This document shows, one piece after another, positions 1 through 10,500 of a stretch of DNA of 64,000 bases (position 1 is the first letter of the stretch; every line of letters starts with the position of its first letter). The notes under the pieces are model-generated. The model was not told the DNA's origin. It searched no databases and saw only the letters and a list, made by a program, of their open reading frames with translations. Source of the stretch: Azospirillum sp. OGB3 (GTDB taxonomy: Bacteria > Pseudomonadota > Alphaproteobacteria > Azospirillales > Azospirillaceae); NCBI RefSeq assembly GCF_014192915.1, contig NZ_JACHYN010000003.1, positions 124,001-188,000 on the forward strand, written 5' to 3'. Position numbers and translations under genes: made by a program.

Positions 1-788
1 TGGGGCTGATCCTGCTGGCCGGCATCCTGGCCATGGCGGCCTTCGCCGACATCGCCTTCACCGGCGACCCGCTGGACATGGCGGGGATGCCGCTGCTGCG
101 CCCGGGCGAGGACGCCGCGTTCCCGCTCGGCACCGACATGATGGGCCGCGATCTGGCGTCGGGCATCTTCCACGGCGCCCGCGTCTCGCTGCTGATCGGC
201 GGGGTGGCGGCGCTGGTGTCGCTGGTGATCGGCATCGGCATCGGCGCGCTGTCCGGCTATTACGGCGGGCGGATCGACCGGGCGCTGATGCGGGTGACCG
301 AGCTGTTCCAGACCATCCCGCCCTTCCTGTTCACGCTGGCGCTGGTCGCCATCCTGCAGCCCTCCATCGCCACCATCACCGCGGCCATCGGCATCACCTC
401 CTGGTCGGGGCTGGCGCGGCTGGTGCGGGCGGAGGTGCTGCGTCTGCGCAACAGCGAACTGGCCCAGGCCTCGATCATCCTCGGCGCGTCCGACGCCCGG
501 ATCATCGTCCGGCACATCCTGCCGAACGCGCTGGCGCCGGTGATCGTGTCGGCATCGATCCTGGTGGCGACCGCCATCCTCACCGAATCCTCGCTGTCCT
601 TCCTCGGCCTCGGCGATCCCAACGTCGTCAGCTGGGGCGGCATGGTCGGTGCGGGGCGCGAGACGATCCGCACCGATCCGCACGTCGCCGCGATCCCCGG
701 CGTGGCCATCGTCATCGCCGTTCTGGCGCTGAACCTGCTGGGCGACGGGCTGAACGACGTGCTGAGCAGCAAGGGGGAGCGGCGATGA
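1..788 (+). CDS. Dipeptide/oligopeptide-type ABC transporter permease (DppC-like), 5' partial
   Basis: The gene runs in from the left edge; codons are in frame from base 3, and the first visible residues are already a hydrophobic segment, so the true start lies outside. It is the second inner-membrane permease of a peptide/nickel/opine-type importer. Seen: several hydrophobic segments and a conserved cytoplasmic EAA-type loop ([16 protein letters not shown]) that docks onto the ATPases, typical of DppC/OppC. The stop overlaps the next gene's ATG (ATGA), showing translational coupling with the two ATPases downstream. The substrate cannot be read from the sequence. The binding protein and first permease must lie upstream of the window. 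Confidence 0.9.
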   Translation, partial: GLILLAGILAMAAFADIAFTGDPLDMAGMPLLRPGEDAAFPLGTDMMGRDLASGIFHGARVSLLIGGVAALVSLVIGIGIGALSGYYGGRIDRALMRVTELFQTIPPFLFTLALVAILQPSIATITAAIGITSWSGLARLVRAEVLRLRNSELAQASIILGASDARIIVRHILPNALAPVIVSASILVATAILTESSLSFLGLGDPNVVSWGGMVGAGRETIRTDPHVAAIPGVAIVIAVLALNLLGDGLNDVLSSKGERR

Positions 789-1792
789 GTCCCTCTGTGC
801 CAAACGAGCCGGTCCTGGCCGTCGACGGCCTGTCGATCGGCTTCCAGAACCGCCACGGCCTGCTGCCCGCCGTGCGCGAGCTGTCCTTTTCGGTCAAGAG
901 CGGCGAGATGCTCGCCATCGTCGGCGAGAGCGGCTGCGGCAAGTCGCTGACCGCGTTGGCGCTGCTCGGCCTCATCCCACCGCCCGGCCGGGTGACCGGC
1001 GGCACGGTGCGGCTCGAGGGCCGTGACCTGCTGGCGCTCGACGAGGCGGCGTTGCGGCGCGTGCGCGGGGCCCGCATCGCGATGATCTTCCAGGAGCCGA
1101 TGACCGCGCTCAACCCGGTGCTGACCGTGGGCGAGCAGATCATGGAGGCGATCCTCGAACACGAGACGGTCAGCCGCAAGGCGGCGCGCGAGCGGACGCT
1201 GGCGCTGCTGGAGCGGGTGCGCATCCCCGATCCGGAGCGCCGCTTCGCCGAGTATCCGCACCGCCTGTCGGGCGGCATGCGCCAGCGGGTGATGATCGCC
1301 ATGGCGCTGGCCGGCGCCCCTGCCGTTCTGGTCGCCGACGAGCCGACGACCGCGCTCGACGTCACCATCCAGGCGCAGATCCTGTCGCTGATTGACGAGC
1401 TGCGGCGCGAGCAGGGCACCGCCGTGGTCTTCATCACCCACGATCTCGGCGTGGTGTCGCGCTACGTCGACCGCGTGCTGGTGATGTATGCCGGCCGCAA
1501 GGTGGAGGAGCGCGACACCCGCGACCTCTTCGCCGATCCCCTGCATCCCTACACCCGTGGCCTCATCGCCGCGCAGCCGCGCGCCGGGGCCGGAGCGGCC
1601 GGCGCGGTGCGGGAGCGTCTGGCCGAGATTCCCGGCACCGTGCCGGCGCTGGCGGCGATGCCGGCCGGCTGCGCCTTCGCGCCGCGCTGCCCGCTGGCCG
1701 ACGCCCGCTGCGCCCAGGCCGTTCCGCCGCCGCGCCGGGCCGGAAGCGGCCTCGTCGCCTGCCATCACGCGGGAGAGACCCATGCCCTCTGA
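785..1792 (+). CDS. Peptide-type ABC transporter ATPase (DppD-like)
   Basis: Cytoplasmic nucleotide-binding subunit, 335 aa, of the importer begun upstream. Seen: Walker A GESGCGKS near residue 50, signature LSGGMRQR, Walker [13 protein letters not shown], switch histidine in FITHDLG, and the C-terminal oligopeptide-transporter extension with two cysteine-bearing stretches (CAFAPRCP and ARCAQ) typical of DppD/OppD. These cysteines bind an iron-sulphur cluster in some family members. Start chosen at the ATG overlapping the permease stop. It ends 11 bases inside the next ATPase gene, so the two ATPases are co-translated as the usual DppD/DppF heterodimer. Confidence 0.93.
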   Translation: MSPSVPNEPVLAVDGLSIGFQNRHGLLPAVRELSFSVKSGEMLAIVGESGCGKSLTALALLGLIPPPGRVTGGTVRLEGRDLLALDEAALRRVRGARIAMIFQEPMTALNPVLTVGEQIMEAILEHETVSRKAARERTLALLERVRIPDPERRFAEYPHRLSGGMRQRVMIAMALAGAPAVLVADEPTTALDVTIQAQILSLIDELRREQGTAVVFITHDLGVVSRYVDRVLVMYAGRKVEERDTRDLFADPLHPYTRGLIAAQPRAGAGAAGAVRERLAEIPGTVPALAAMPAGCAFAPRCPLADARCAQAVPPPRRAGSGLVACHHAGETHAL

Positions 1793-2798
1793 CGCCGCCC
1801 TCGCCGCGCCCACGGTTTCCGCCGCCGTCGCCGCCACCCCGGTGCTGCGGGTGAGCGGGCTGTCCGTCGAGTACCGGACGGCGCGCGGCGTCGTCCACGC
1901 GCTGGACGACGTGTCCTTCGAACTGGCGCCCGGCGAGACGCTGGGCATCGTCGGCGAATCCGGCTGCGGGAAATCGACGCTGGCGCGGGCGGTGGTCCGG
2001 CTGCTCGACCCCAGCGCCGGGACCATCCGGCTGGGGGACACGGACATCACCCACGCCTCGCGGCGTCGCATGCGCGCGGCGCGGCGCGACCTCCAGATGG
2101 TCCTGCAGGACCCGGCGGCCTCGCTCGACCCGCGCTGGACGGTCGGCGACCTGCTGGCCGAGCCGCTGGAGATCCACGGCATCGGAAGCCGGGCCGAGCG
2201 GCGCGCGCGCGTCGCCGACCTGTTGGGGAAGGTCGGGCTGCCGCCCGAGGCGGCGCAGCGCCGGCCGCACGAGTTCTCCGGCGGCCAGCGCCAGCGCATC
2301 GGCATCGCCCGCGCGCTGGCGCTGGAACCGAAGGTCGTGGTTCTCGACGAACCCGTCTCGGCGCTCGACGTCTCGGTCCAGGCGCAGATCCTCAATCTGC
2401 TGACCGACCTGCAGAGCACGCTGGGCGTCAGCTTTCTGTTCATCGGCCATGACCTGTCGGTGGTCGAGTATGTCTCCGACCGGGTGGCGGTGATGTATCT
2501 CGGCCGGATCGTCGAACTGGGCGGCCGCGACAGCCTGTGGCGCCGCCCCGCCCATCCCTACACCCGCGCCCTGCTCGACGCCGCGCCGAGGATCGAAGGC
2601 CCCGCCGCTCCCGCCGGGCCGGCATTGACCGGCGACACGCCCAGCCCCTACGACCTGCCGTCGGGCTGCCGCTTCCACACCCGTTGCCCGATCGCCGCCG
2701 GCGTCTGCCGGCGCTTGGCGCCGGTCATGCAAACGTTGTCGCCGGGCCACCATGTCGCCTGCCATTTCCCGGTGGGTGGGACGCCGCCGTCGGATTGA
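1782..2798 (+). CDS. Peptide-type ABC transporter ATPase (DppF-like)
   Basis: Second ATPase of the peptide-type importer, 338 aa. Start is the ATG at 1782, which overlaps the preceding gene by 11 bases; a longer upstream reading frame exists but lies wholly inside the preceding ATPase. Seen: Walker [11 protein letters not shown]-loop, signature FSGGQRQR, Walker [22 protein letters not shown] with the switch histidine, and a Cys-containing C-terminal tail (GCRFHTRCP). Last gene of this operon: about 165 bases with a palindrome separate it from amiE. Nothing ties the transporter to amides except position. Confidence 0.93.
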   Translation: MPSDAALAAPTVSAAVAATPVLRVSGLSVEYRTARGVVHALDDVSFELAPGETLGIVGESGCGKSTLARAVVRLLDPSAGTIRLGDTDITHASRRRMRAARRDLQMVLQDPAASLDPRWTVGDLLAEPLEIHGIGSRAERRARVADLLGKVGLPPEAAQRRPHEFSGGQRQRIGIARALALEPKVVVLDEPVSALDVSVQAQILNLLTDLQSTLGVSFLFIGHDLSVVEYVSDRVAVMYLGRIVELGGRDSLWRRPAHPYTRALLDAAPRIEGPAAPAGPALTGDTPSPYDLPSGCRFHTRCPIAAGVCRRLAPVMQTLSPGHHVACHFPVGGTPPSD

Positions 2799-2816
2799 CC
2801 CGAGGAGGGATCGGCC

Positions 2817-2838
2817 ATACGGGGAATCGCGTATTCCC
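2817..2838 (+). promoter_or_regulatory. Candidate operator ATACG-N8-CGTATT upstream of amiE
   Basis: ATACG (2817-2821) and CGTAT (2830-2834) form an 18-bp inverted repeat about 130 bases before the amiE start. A second, overlapping palindrome GGGAAT-N5-ATTCCC spans 2822-2838. The same ATACG-N8-CGTATT arrangement, with different inner bases, lies about 146 bases upstream of urtA at 11157. Two copies with identical spacing before two functionally related genes suggest a shared regulator, most simply the LuxR-type response regulator encoded at 6517-7536. This is inference; no -10/-35 elements are claimed. Confidence 0.45.
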
Positions 2839-2964
2839 GCGAAACAGCTGCTCCCCGATGATCGGTCGGGACAAAGAAGCGTGCGAAAACAATGCGGAAG
2901 CCGGATGCTCAACCCGCTTCCCGCGCGCGCCGCCCCATGCCCCGGTCACGCGAGGGAGATCGAG

Positions 2965-4002
2965 ATGATCCACGGCGATATCACCAGCAGCAACGACACC
3001 GTCGGCGTCGCCGTCGTCAATTACAAGATGCCGCGCCTTCACACCAAGGCGGAGGTGCTGGAGAACGCGCAAAAGATCGCCGACATGCTGGTCGGCATGA
3101 AGACGGGCCTGCCCGGCCTCGACCTCGTGATCTTCCCCGAATACTCGACCCACGGAATCATGTACGATTCCAAGGAGATGTACGAGACCGCCGCGACCAT
3201 CCCCGGCGACGAGACGGAAATCTTCGCCGCCGCCTGCCGCAAGGCGAAGGTGTGGGGCGTCTTCTCCCTGACCGGCGAGCGGCACGAGGAGCATCCCCAC
3301 AAGGCGCCCTACAACACCCTGATACTGATGAACGACCAGGGCGAGATCGTGCAGAAATACCGCAAGATCATGCCCTGGGTGCCGATCGAGGGCTGGTACC
3401 CCGGCACCTGCACCTATGTGTCAGAGGGGCCGAAGGGACTGAAGGTCAGCCTGATCATCTGCGACGACGGCAATTATCCCGAGATCTGGCGCGACTGCGC
3501 CATGAAGGGGGCGGAGCTGATCGTCCGCTGCCAGGGCTACATGTACCCGGCCAAGGACCAGCAGGTGCTGATGGCCAAGGCGATGGCCTGGGCCAACAAC
3601 ACCTATGTCGCGGTGGCCAACGCCGCCGGTTTCGACGGCGTCTATTCCTATTTCGGCCATTCCGCCATCGTCGGCTTCGACGGCCGCACGCTCGGCGAAT
3701 GCGGCGAGGAGGAGTACGGCATCCAGTACGCCCAGCTCTCCAAGTCACTGATCCGCGACTTCCGCAAGCACGGGCAGTCGGAGAACCATCTCTTCAAGCT
3801 GGTCCACCGCGGCTACACCGGCATGATCAACAGCCACGACGGGGTAAAGGGCGAAGCGGCCTGCCCCTACGACTTCTACCGGCAGTGGGTGAACGACCCC
3901 GAGGGCACGCGGGCCATGGTGGAATCCTTCACCCGCCCGACGGTCGGCACGCCCGAATGCCCGATCGACGGCATCCCGTCGGACGAGCCGGCGCACCGCT
4001 GA
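2965..4002 (+). CDS. amiE: Aliphatic amidase (acylamide amidohydrolase)
   Basis: Cytoplasmic nitrilase-superfamily enzyme that hydrolyses short aliphatic amides (acetamide, propionamide, possibly formamide) to the acid and ammonia. Length 345 aa matches the family (about 346). Seen: catalytic triad Glu59 (FPEYS), Lys near 134 (YRKIMPW) and Cys near 166 ([12 protein letters not shown]), plus long stretches matching my memory of Pseudomonas AmiE (for example the start [20 protein letters not shown]). Start at ATG 2965 after a GAGGGAGAT ribosome site; the longer upstream frame has no family similarity. Followed at 33 bases by an AAA+/VWA pair. AmiE and AmiF (formamidase) are close paralogues, but the N-terminus and length favour AmiE. 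Confidence 0.93.
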   Translation: MIHGDITSSNDTVGVAVVNYKMPRLHTKAEVLENAQKIADMLVGMKTGLPGLDLVIFPEYSTHGIMYDSKEMYETAATIPGDETEIFAAACRKAKVWGVFSLTGERHEEHPHKAPYNTLILMNDQGEIVQKYRKIMPWVPIEGWYPGTCTYVSEGPKGLKVSLIICDDGNYPEIWRDCAMKGAELIVRCQGYMYPAKDQQVLMAKAMAWANNTYVAVANAAGFDGVYSYFGHSAIVGFDGRTLGECGEEEYGIQYAQLSKSLIRDFRKHGQSENHLFKLVHRGYTGMINSHDGVKGEAACPYDFYRQWVNDPEGTRAMVESFTRPTVGTPECPIDGIPSDEPAHR

Positions 4003-4035
4003 CCCCCGGCAAGCGCATCGCGAAAGGCGGACGGC

Positions 4036-4833
4036 ATGGCGCTCCACAGCTACCGGATCGCGCGGGAACCCTACTATCGCCCGGCCGGTGACGAGATCGC
4101 CCTGTTCGAGGCGGCCCACGCCGACCGCCTGCCGGTGATGCTGAAGGGGCCGACCGGTTGCGGCAAGACCCGCTTCATCGAGCATATGGCGTGGCGGCTC
4201 GGCCGGCCGCTCATCACCGTGGCCTGCAACGAGGATCTGACCGCCGCCGACCTCGTCGGCCGCTATCTGCTGGAGGCGGAGGGGACGGTGTGGCAGGACG
4301 GCCCGCTGACCCTGGCGGTGCGCCATGGCGCCATCTGCTACCTCGACGAGGTCGTGGAGGCGCGGGCCGACACCACGGTCGTCATCCATCCCCTGGCTGA
4401 CGACCGGCGGGCGCTGCCGCTCGACAAGCGGAACGAGCTGCTGACCGCCCACCCCGACTTCCAGCTCGTCGTCGCTTACAACCCCGGTTACCAGAGCGTG
4501 GCGAAGGATTTGAAGGAATCCACCAAGCAGCGCTTCGCCGCGCTGGAGTTTGGCTATCCGACGGCCGCCACAGAGGCCGCGATCGTCGCGCACGAGGCCG
4601 GGATCGAACCGGCGATGGCGCGGCGCGTGGTGGCGGTGGCGGAGCGCAGCCGCAACCTGCGCGGCCGTGGGCTGGAAGAGGGCGCCTCGACCCGCATGCT
4701 GGTCCACGCCGGCCGGCTGATCGCCCGCGGCGTCGCGCCCGAGGCCGCCTGCCGGATGGCCATCGTCCTGCCCCTGACCGACGACCCCGATTTGCGCGAC
4801 GCGCTGGCGGCGGCGGTCGGCGCCTGCTTCTGA
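4036..4833 (+). CDS. MoxR-class AAA+ ATPase of the CbbQ/NorQ/NirQ type
   Basis: 265-aa AAA+ ATPase. Seen: Walker A GPTGCGKT (about 38-45), Walker B ICYLDEV (about 100), sensor region [10 protein letters not shown] and an arginine finger region KQRFAALEF. Family members pair with a VWA protein to remodel or activate a metalloenzyme or RuBisCO (CbbQ-CbbO, NorQ-NorD). Here the VWA partner follows at 4840 with 6 bases between, and the upstream neighbour is an amidase, with no RuBisCO or NO-reductase genes in view. The client is therefore unknown; assembly or activation of a neighbour enzyme is inference. Pseudomonas amidase operons also carry an ATPase (AmiB), but of a different family. Confidence 0.88.
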   Translation: MALHSYRIAREPYYRPAGDEIALFEAAHADRLPVMLKGPTGCGKTRFIEHMAWRLGRPLITVACNEDLTAADLVGRYLLEAEGTVWQDGPLTLAVRHGAICYLDEVVEARADTTVVIHPLADDRRALPLDKRNELLTAHPDFQLVVAYNPGYQSVAKDLKESTKQRFAALEFGYPTAATEAAIVAHEAGIEPAMARRVVAVAERSRNLRGRGLEEGASTRMLVHAGRLIARGVAPEAACRMAIVLPLTDDPDLRDALAAAVGACF

Positions 4834-4839
4834 CCGGCG

Positions 4840-6504
4840 ATGGACGGTGTTGACGGAAACATCACCCTGGCCGATGTCGAACGCCGGCTGAGGGCCTACG
4901 GGACGGCGCTGTGGGGAGTCGATCCGCCCTTGCGGCCCCTGGTCGGGGAGGGCGATCCGGCGGCGTTGCGGCCCCGTTTCGACGCCGACCTCGTCCGGCT
5001 GCCTGTGGTATGGCCGTCCCTGGACCTTTACCGGGCGGCGCTGGCGCATGTCGGGGCGCACCGCATGTTCTCGCGCCCCTGGCCGGCCAAGGGGCTGAAG
5101 CCGCTGCTGATCATCGTCGTCTCGCTGGTCGAGGACGCGCGGGTCGAGCATCTGGCGATGCGGCGCCTTCCCGGCCTGCGGCGGTTGTGGGCGCCGTTCC
5201 ACCGCGTCGAACCCTCGCCGTCGCTGATGGCGGCGGACCTGCTGGAACGGCTGGCGCGCGCCCTGTTCGACGCCGGATACCGGGACGGCAACGCCTGGGT
5301 CGACAAGGGGCAGCGCCTGTTCTTCGAACGGCCGGAGCGGTGGGACGATCCGGAGTTCAGCCTGCGGCTCGGCGGCGATCTCGCCGGCGACCTCGGCAAG
5401 ACGCGGGTCCAGATCAACGCCCGGGGGCACCGCGTCGATCCCGCCTACCGCGACGACAACGGCGGCCTCTGGCTCCACGACACCCCGCCGGAACCGCCGC
5501 GCGACACCGACGACCCGCTGGAGGCGGTTCGGCCGGAACCGATGGAGGGCGAAGGGACCCGCCGGACCGGACCGCCGCAGGGCTCCCCGTCGCCGCCCCC
5601 ACTCGCCGTTGCCGAAAACACCGCGCTGCGGCCGGTGGCGCGCCACCCGGAGTGGGACCACCGCATCGGCCTGCACCGGCCCGACTTCGTCCAGGTGATC
5701 GAGGCCGTCCCGGAGCATGCACCGCCGCTGAGCACGCCCGCCGATGCCCGGCTCGCCCAGCGTGTCCGCGCTTTGGTCCGTCACGCGGTGGTGGCGCGGC
5801 CAGAGCGTCTGCGGCGGCAGCGCGAGGGCGACGCCCTCGACCTCGACGCCTGCATCGCGGCGAGCGCGGCCCGGCGCCATGGCCACGTCCCGGACCTGCG
5901 GGTCTACCGGCGGGTGCGGCGGCGGGGTCGCGACCTGTCGGTCCTGCTGCTGCTCGACGCCTCGCAGTCCACCAACGATCCGGCGGGGGACGGCACGGTG
6001 CTGGACCTCGAACGCCGGTCGGCCGACCTGTTGGCCGGTGCGCTGGCCGCGGTCGGCGACCGCTTCGCCCTGGCCGCCTTCCGTTCCGACGGGCGGGAGG
6101 CCGTGCACTGGCTGCCGGTCAAGCGCTTCGACGACGCCTACGACGCGGCGGCGCGCGGGCGCCTCGCCGGGCTGGACGGGCGCTGGTCGACGCGGATGGG
6201 GGCGGCGATCCGCCACGCCGGCGCGACGCTCGCCACCCAGCCGACGCTGCGCCGCCTGCTGCTTCTGGTCACCGACGGCGAGCCGTCCGACATCGACTGC
6301 CCCGACCCGCGCCATCTGGTCGAGGACGCCCGCAAGGCGGTGCGGGAGCTGGCCGGGCGCGGCATCGACGTGGTCTGCGTGGCGCTGGGCGGCGATCCGC
6401 GAACGCACCACCGCATCTTCGGCCGGCGCAACGTGCTGCCGGTCGACCGGGTGGAGCGGCTGCCCGAGATCCTGCCGGCCGTCTATGTCCGGCTGACCGG
6501 CTGA
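4840..6504 (+). CDS. VWA-domain protein, CbbO/NorD type
   Basis: 554 aa. The N-terminal half is helical and poorly conserved, with a proline-rich linker around residues 205-250. A C-terminal von Willebrand A domain begins near residue 365 with the MIDAS motif DASQS, followed by the conserved Thr region (RWSTRMG) and VTDGEPSD. In CbbO and NorD the MIDAS metal site docks the protein to the target enzyme while the partner ATPase drives remodelling. Shorter than many CbbO proteins. It starts 6 bases after the ATPase stop, so both are made together. A convergent response-regulator gene begins 12 bases beyond its stop on the other strand. Confidence 0.85.
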   Translation: MDGVDGNITLADVERRLRAYGTALWGVDPPLRPLVGEGDPAALRPRFDADLVRLPVVWPSLDLYRAALAHVGAHRMFSRPWPAKGLKPLLIIVVSLVEDARVEHLAMRRLPGLRRLWAPFHRVEPSPSLMAADLLERLARALFDAGYRDGNAWVDKGQRLFFERPERWDDPEFSLRLGGDLAGDLGKTRVQINARGHRVDPAYRDDNGGLWLHDTPPEPPRDTDDPLEAVRPEPMEGEGTRRTGPPQGSPSPPPLAVAENTALRPVARHPEWDHRIGLHRPDFVQVIEAVPEHAPPLSTPADARLAQRVRALVRHAVVARPERLRRQREGDALDLDACIAASAARRHGHVPDLRVYRRVRRRGRDLSVLLLLDASQSTNDPAGDGTVLDLERRSADLLAGALAAVGDRFALAAFRSDGREAVHWLPVKRFDDAYDAAARGRLAGLDGRWSTRMGAAIRHAGATLATQPTLRRLLLLVTDGEPSDIDCPDPRHLVEDARKAVRELAGRGIDVVCVALGGDPRTHHRIFGRRNVLPVDRVERLPEILPAVYVRLTG

Positions 6505-6516
6505 ACCTGCGGGATT

Positions 6517-7536
6517 TTAGCGGTCGTTCAGCGCCCGCACCGCCATCGCGGCGGCGGCGGCGCGGTTCTCGACGCCAAGCTTCGCATAGATCTGCTCCAG
6601 ATGCTTGTCGACGGTGCGCGGGCTGAGGCCGAGGATTTCGGCGATGTCCCGGTTGGGCTTGCCGTTGGCGACCCACATCAGCACCTCCGCCTCGCGCGGG
6701 GTCAGGGACAGCTTGTCCTTCAGCCGCGTGTCCTCGCCGGCGCCCGTTTCCTCGGCCAGTTGAAGGAGGATTTCGTCGGGACCGGTCTGGCCGACCGGGC
6801 TGAGGCGCAGACGGCGGCCGTCCGCGCCGGTGGCGATCACCACGCTGTCGGGCTTGCGCCCATGGCCGCCGGCCTGACGGTCGGCCAGCCAGCGTCGCGC
6901 CTCCTCCGGCAAAGAAACGCCGGTCGAGACGCCGTCCCCACCGGCGGTGCCGAAGGCCGCCTCCAGCATGCGGGTGGTCTGCGGCGTGCACCACAGCACC
7001 TCGCCCCGGTGGTTGGCGGCGAGCAGGGTGCGGCCGGTGACGTCCAGCGCCGCCCGCGTGCTCTGAGCGACGCGGGCGTTGGCGAGATGGGCGTACATGC
7101 GGGCGATCAGGGTCTCGGCGACGATGGGCTTGGTGACGTAATCGACCCCGCCGGCGGCGAAGCCCTTCAGGATGTGCTCCGTCTCGGTCAGGCCGGTCAT
7201 GAAGATGACTGGGACATGGGCGACCTGGCTGCTGCGCTTGAGGTGACGGCAGGTTTCGAAGCCGTCCAGCCCAGGCATGATGGCGTCCATCAGGATCACG
7301 TCGGGGGTCACCTGCTCCAGCAGGGCCAGCGCCTTGCGGCCGTCCAGCGCCACCAGGACGGTTACCCCGGCCTCTTCCAGCGCGTCGGTCAGGAAGCTGA
7401 GGGCTTCGGGCGAGTCATCGACGACGAGGACGACATCACGCGGTCTGGTTACGGGTTTCATCGTCATGGCTGGACTCGTCATGGCGGGGTTTGTCATGGC
7501 GGGGCTTGGCGGGGCAGGGCTTGTCATGGCTGTCAT
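6517..7536 (-). CDS. LuxR-family response regulator (REC, PAS-like, HTH)
   Basis: Transcription factor partner of the upstream hybrid kinase. Seen: receiver domain about residues 33-150 with acidic pair VVDD, phospho-acceptor Asp in VILMDAIMPG and conserved Lys (YVTKPI); a PAS-like middle (GRTLLAANHRGEVLWCT); and a C-terminal LuxR helix-turn-helix (LTPREAEVLMWVANG, then IAEILGLSPRTVDKHL). The N-terminus is uncertain: the first 25 residues come from a 15-bp tandem repeat that overlaps the kinase's 3' end, and ATG codons at 7467 or 7461 are equally plausible starts. Likely controls the amide/urea genes through the ATACG-N8-CGTATT sites; inference from context. Confidence 0.88.
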   Translation of the reverse strand: MTAMTSPAPPSPAMTNPAMTSPAMTMKPVTRPRDVVLVVDDSPEALSFLTDALEEAGVTVLVALDGRKALALLEQVTPDVILMDAIMPGLDGFETCRHLKRSSQVAHVPVIFMTGLTETEHILKGFAAGGVDYVTKPIVAETLIARMYAHLANARVAQSTRAALDVTGRTLLAANHRGEVLWCTPQTTRMLEAAFGTAGGDGVSTGVSLPEEARRWLADRQAGGHGRKPDSVVIATGADGRRLRLSPVGQTGPDEILLQLAEETGAGEDTRLKDKLSLTPREAEVLMWVANGKPNRDIAEILGLSPRTVDKHLEQIYAKLGVENRAAAAAMAVRALNDR

Positions 7537-10500
7537 CGCGGTACACCGCCTCCAGCGCGGCCATATACTGGTTGAGGTCGTAATTGCTGACGAGCGTGCG
7601 CATGCGGCCGACGAAGCGCTCCAGCTCCGGATGGGCAGCGGCGATCTCGGCGAGCTTGGCTTGCATGCCGCGCACGTAGCCGATGCGGCCGAGATGGATC
7701 AGTTCGGCAATGTGGTGCTGCGGCGGCAACTCCGCCGCGGCGAAGACCGGCGGCCCGGCGTCGGTGTCGGCCGGCGCCTCGTACTCCCATTCGATGCCGC
7801 GCAGCCGGCCGATGCAGGCCAGCAGCTTCGAGATGGACACCGGCTTGGCGGCGAACCCGTCGTGGGGCTGATCGCCGTCGGCGCCGGAGCGGTCCTCCCG
7901 TGTGTCGGCGGACACGAGAATGATGGTGGTGTCGCCGTGGCCGGTGGCGCGCAGCCGCCGCGCCACCTCCAGCCCGTTCATGCCGGGCATGGAGATGTCG
8001 AGCAGCAGGATGTCCGGCCGGTGCAACTCCGCCATGGCGAGGCAGGTCGGCCCGTCGGTCGCCTTGAACACGGTGAAGCCCAGCTCCGCCAGCAGATCGG
8101 CCAGCAGGTTGCGGTGGGCGAGGTCGTCGTCGGTGACCAGCACGGTCAGACGCGGGCCGCGATAGCCGCGGATCGGGTGGTCGGGCTGGCTGGCGGTGGT
8201 GGACAGCATCGCCGCCGACATCATCAGCCGCACCCGGAACAGGCTGCCCTTGCCGGGCGTGCTGGTCACGGTGATCTCGCCGCCCATCACCTCGGTCAGC
8301 AGCTTGGTGATGGTCAGGCCGAGGCCCATGCCGGGCACCATCGGGTTGGCGGCCGACCCGCGCTCGAACGGTTCGAAGATGCGCTCGCGGTCGGCTTCGG
8401 CGATGCCGGGTCCGGTGTCCTCCACCTCGAACTCGGCGATCTGGCTGCGGTGGCGCACGCGCAGGCAGACCGAGCCGGAATCGGTGAACTTGATGGCGTT
8501 GGACAGCAGGTTGATGAGGATCTGGCGGATGCGCCCCTCGTCGGTGAAGACGACCGGGGGCAGGTCCTCCGGCGCGTCGAAGCGGAAGGCGATGCCCTTG
8601 GCTTCCGCCTGCAGGTGGAACATGCCGACGAGCTGGTCGAGCAGGTCGCCGAAGCGCACCTCCCCGCGGTTCAGCTGCAGCCGGCCGCTCTCGATCTTCG
8701 ACACGTCGAGCAGCCCGTCGAGCAGGCCGGCCAGATGCTCGGCGCTGCGCCGGATGACGCGGACGGCGTCGACCCGGTGCGGCGGCATTGCGGGGTCGCG
8801 CTCCAGGATTTGCGCATAGCCGAAGATGGCGCTGAGCGGCGTGCGGAACTCGTGGCCGATGCCGACCAGATAACGGCTCTTGGCGAGGTTGGCCGCCTCC
8901 GCCGCCTCCTTGGCCTTCTGGAGCTGGGCGTCGGTGCGCTCGTGGGCCTCGATCTCCCGGATCAGCAGGGCGGTCTGCTTCTGCGTCTCCTCCTGCGCCA
9001 CCTTGCGGCTCTCGCGCGCCAGGACGAACAGCCAGGTAGCGACGCCGGCGACGATCATCAGGATGAAGAAGACCTTCCACAGCGTGCTGCCGATCAGCGC
9101 CTGCGCCTCGGCGTTGACCGAGGCGACCTCGACATAGACCAGCGACAGCACCGCGCCGACCGCCAGCGCCAGCATCAGCAGGACGCCCAGATAATGGCCG
9201 AGCCGCGCCTTCAGCGCCGTCGCCGCCCGCGGCGGCAGCACGGCGTCCAGCGCGCGGCGCAGCTGCACGCCCAGACGCGCGTCGGTCTTGCAGCCGTCGC
9301 CGCAGCGGGCGTCCAGCGAGCAGCAGAGCGAGCAGATCGCCCCCGCATAGACCGGGCAGTGGGCCATGTCCTCCGGTTCGAAGGCGTGCTGGCAGATGCA
9401 GCAGCGGATCGCCTCCTCGCCGTTCCAGTCGTCGAAGGGGCGGCGCGCGATGTAGGTGCCGCCGCGGGTCGCCCAGGCGATGGCCGGGGCCGCGACGAAG
9501 GCCGTGCCGAAGGCGAGGAAGGGCGCGCAGACCTTCAGCGTCGGCCCCAGCGCGTCGAGGAAGGCCAGCATCGACAGCACCGTCGCCAGCAGCATGGCGC
9601 CGACGCCCACCGGGTTGATGTCGTAGAGGTGGGCGCGCTTGAACTCGACGTGGCGCGGGCTGAGGCCCAGCGGCTTGTTCACCACCAGATCGGCGACCAG
9701 CGCGCCGATCCAGGAGGCGGCGACGCTGGAATAGAGCCCGAGCACCGGCTCCAGCGTCTTATAGATGCCCAGCTCCATCAGCATCAGGCCGATGACGACG
9801 TTGAACACCACCCACACCACCCGGCCGGGATGGCTGTGGGTCAGGCGGGAGAAGAAGTTCGACCAGGCGATGGAGCCGGCGTAGGTGTTGGTGACGTTGA
9901 TCTTGAGCTGCGACAGCACGACGAACAGGCCGGTCAGGCCGAGGGCGAGCTGCGGCGACGGCGTCACGTACTGGAAGGCGACGAGGTACATTTGCGTCGG
10001 CTCCGCCGCCATCTCCAGCGGCACGGCGTTCTGCAGCGCCAGCACCACCAGGAAGGAGCCGAGCAACAGCTTGATCGTGCCGATGACGATCCAGCCCGGC
10101 CCGGCGGCGACCAGCGCCGCCCACCAGCGCAGCCGCTTGGCGCCGGTGGCGGCGGGGTCGTAGGGCAGGAAGCGGATGAAGTCCACCTGCTCGCCGATCT
10201 GCGCCAGCAGCGAGAACACCACCGACGCCGCGGCGCCGAACAGCATCAGGTCGAAGGCGCCGCCCGCGTCGGCCGCCTGACCGGTGAAGCTGGTCCAGGC
10301 GCTGAAGGCCTCGCGGTCCTGGACGGCGATGAACAGGAAGGGCAGGGCGTGCAGCGCCAGCCACAGCGGCTGGGTCCACAGCTGGAGGCGGCTGATGACG
10401 GTGAAGCCGTAGGCAACCAGCGGGATGACCAGAAGCGAGCTGACGACGTAGCCGGCGGCCAGCGGCAGGCCGAAGACCATCTCCAACGCCGTCGCCATGA

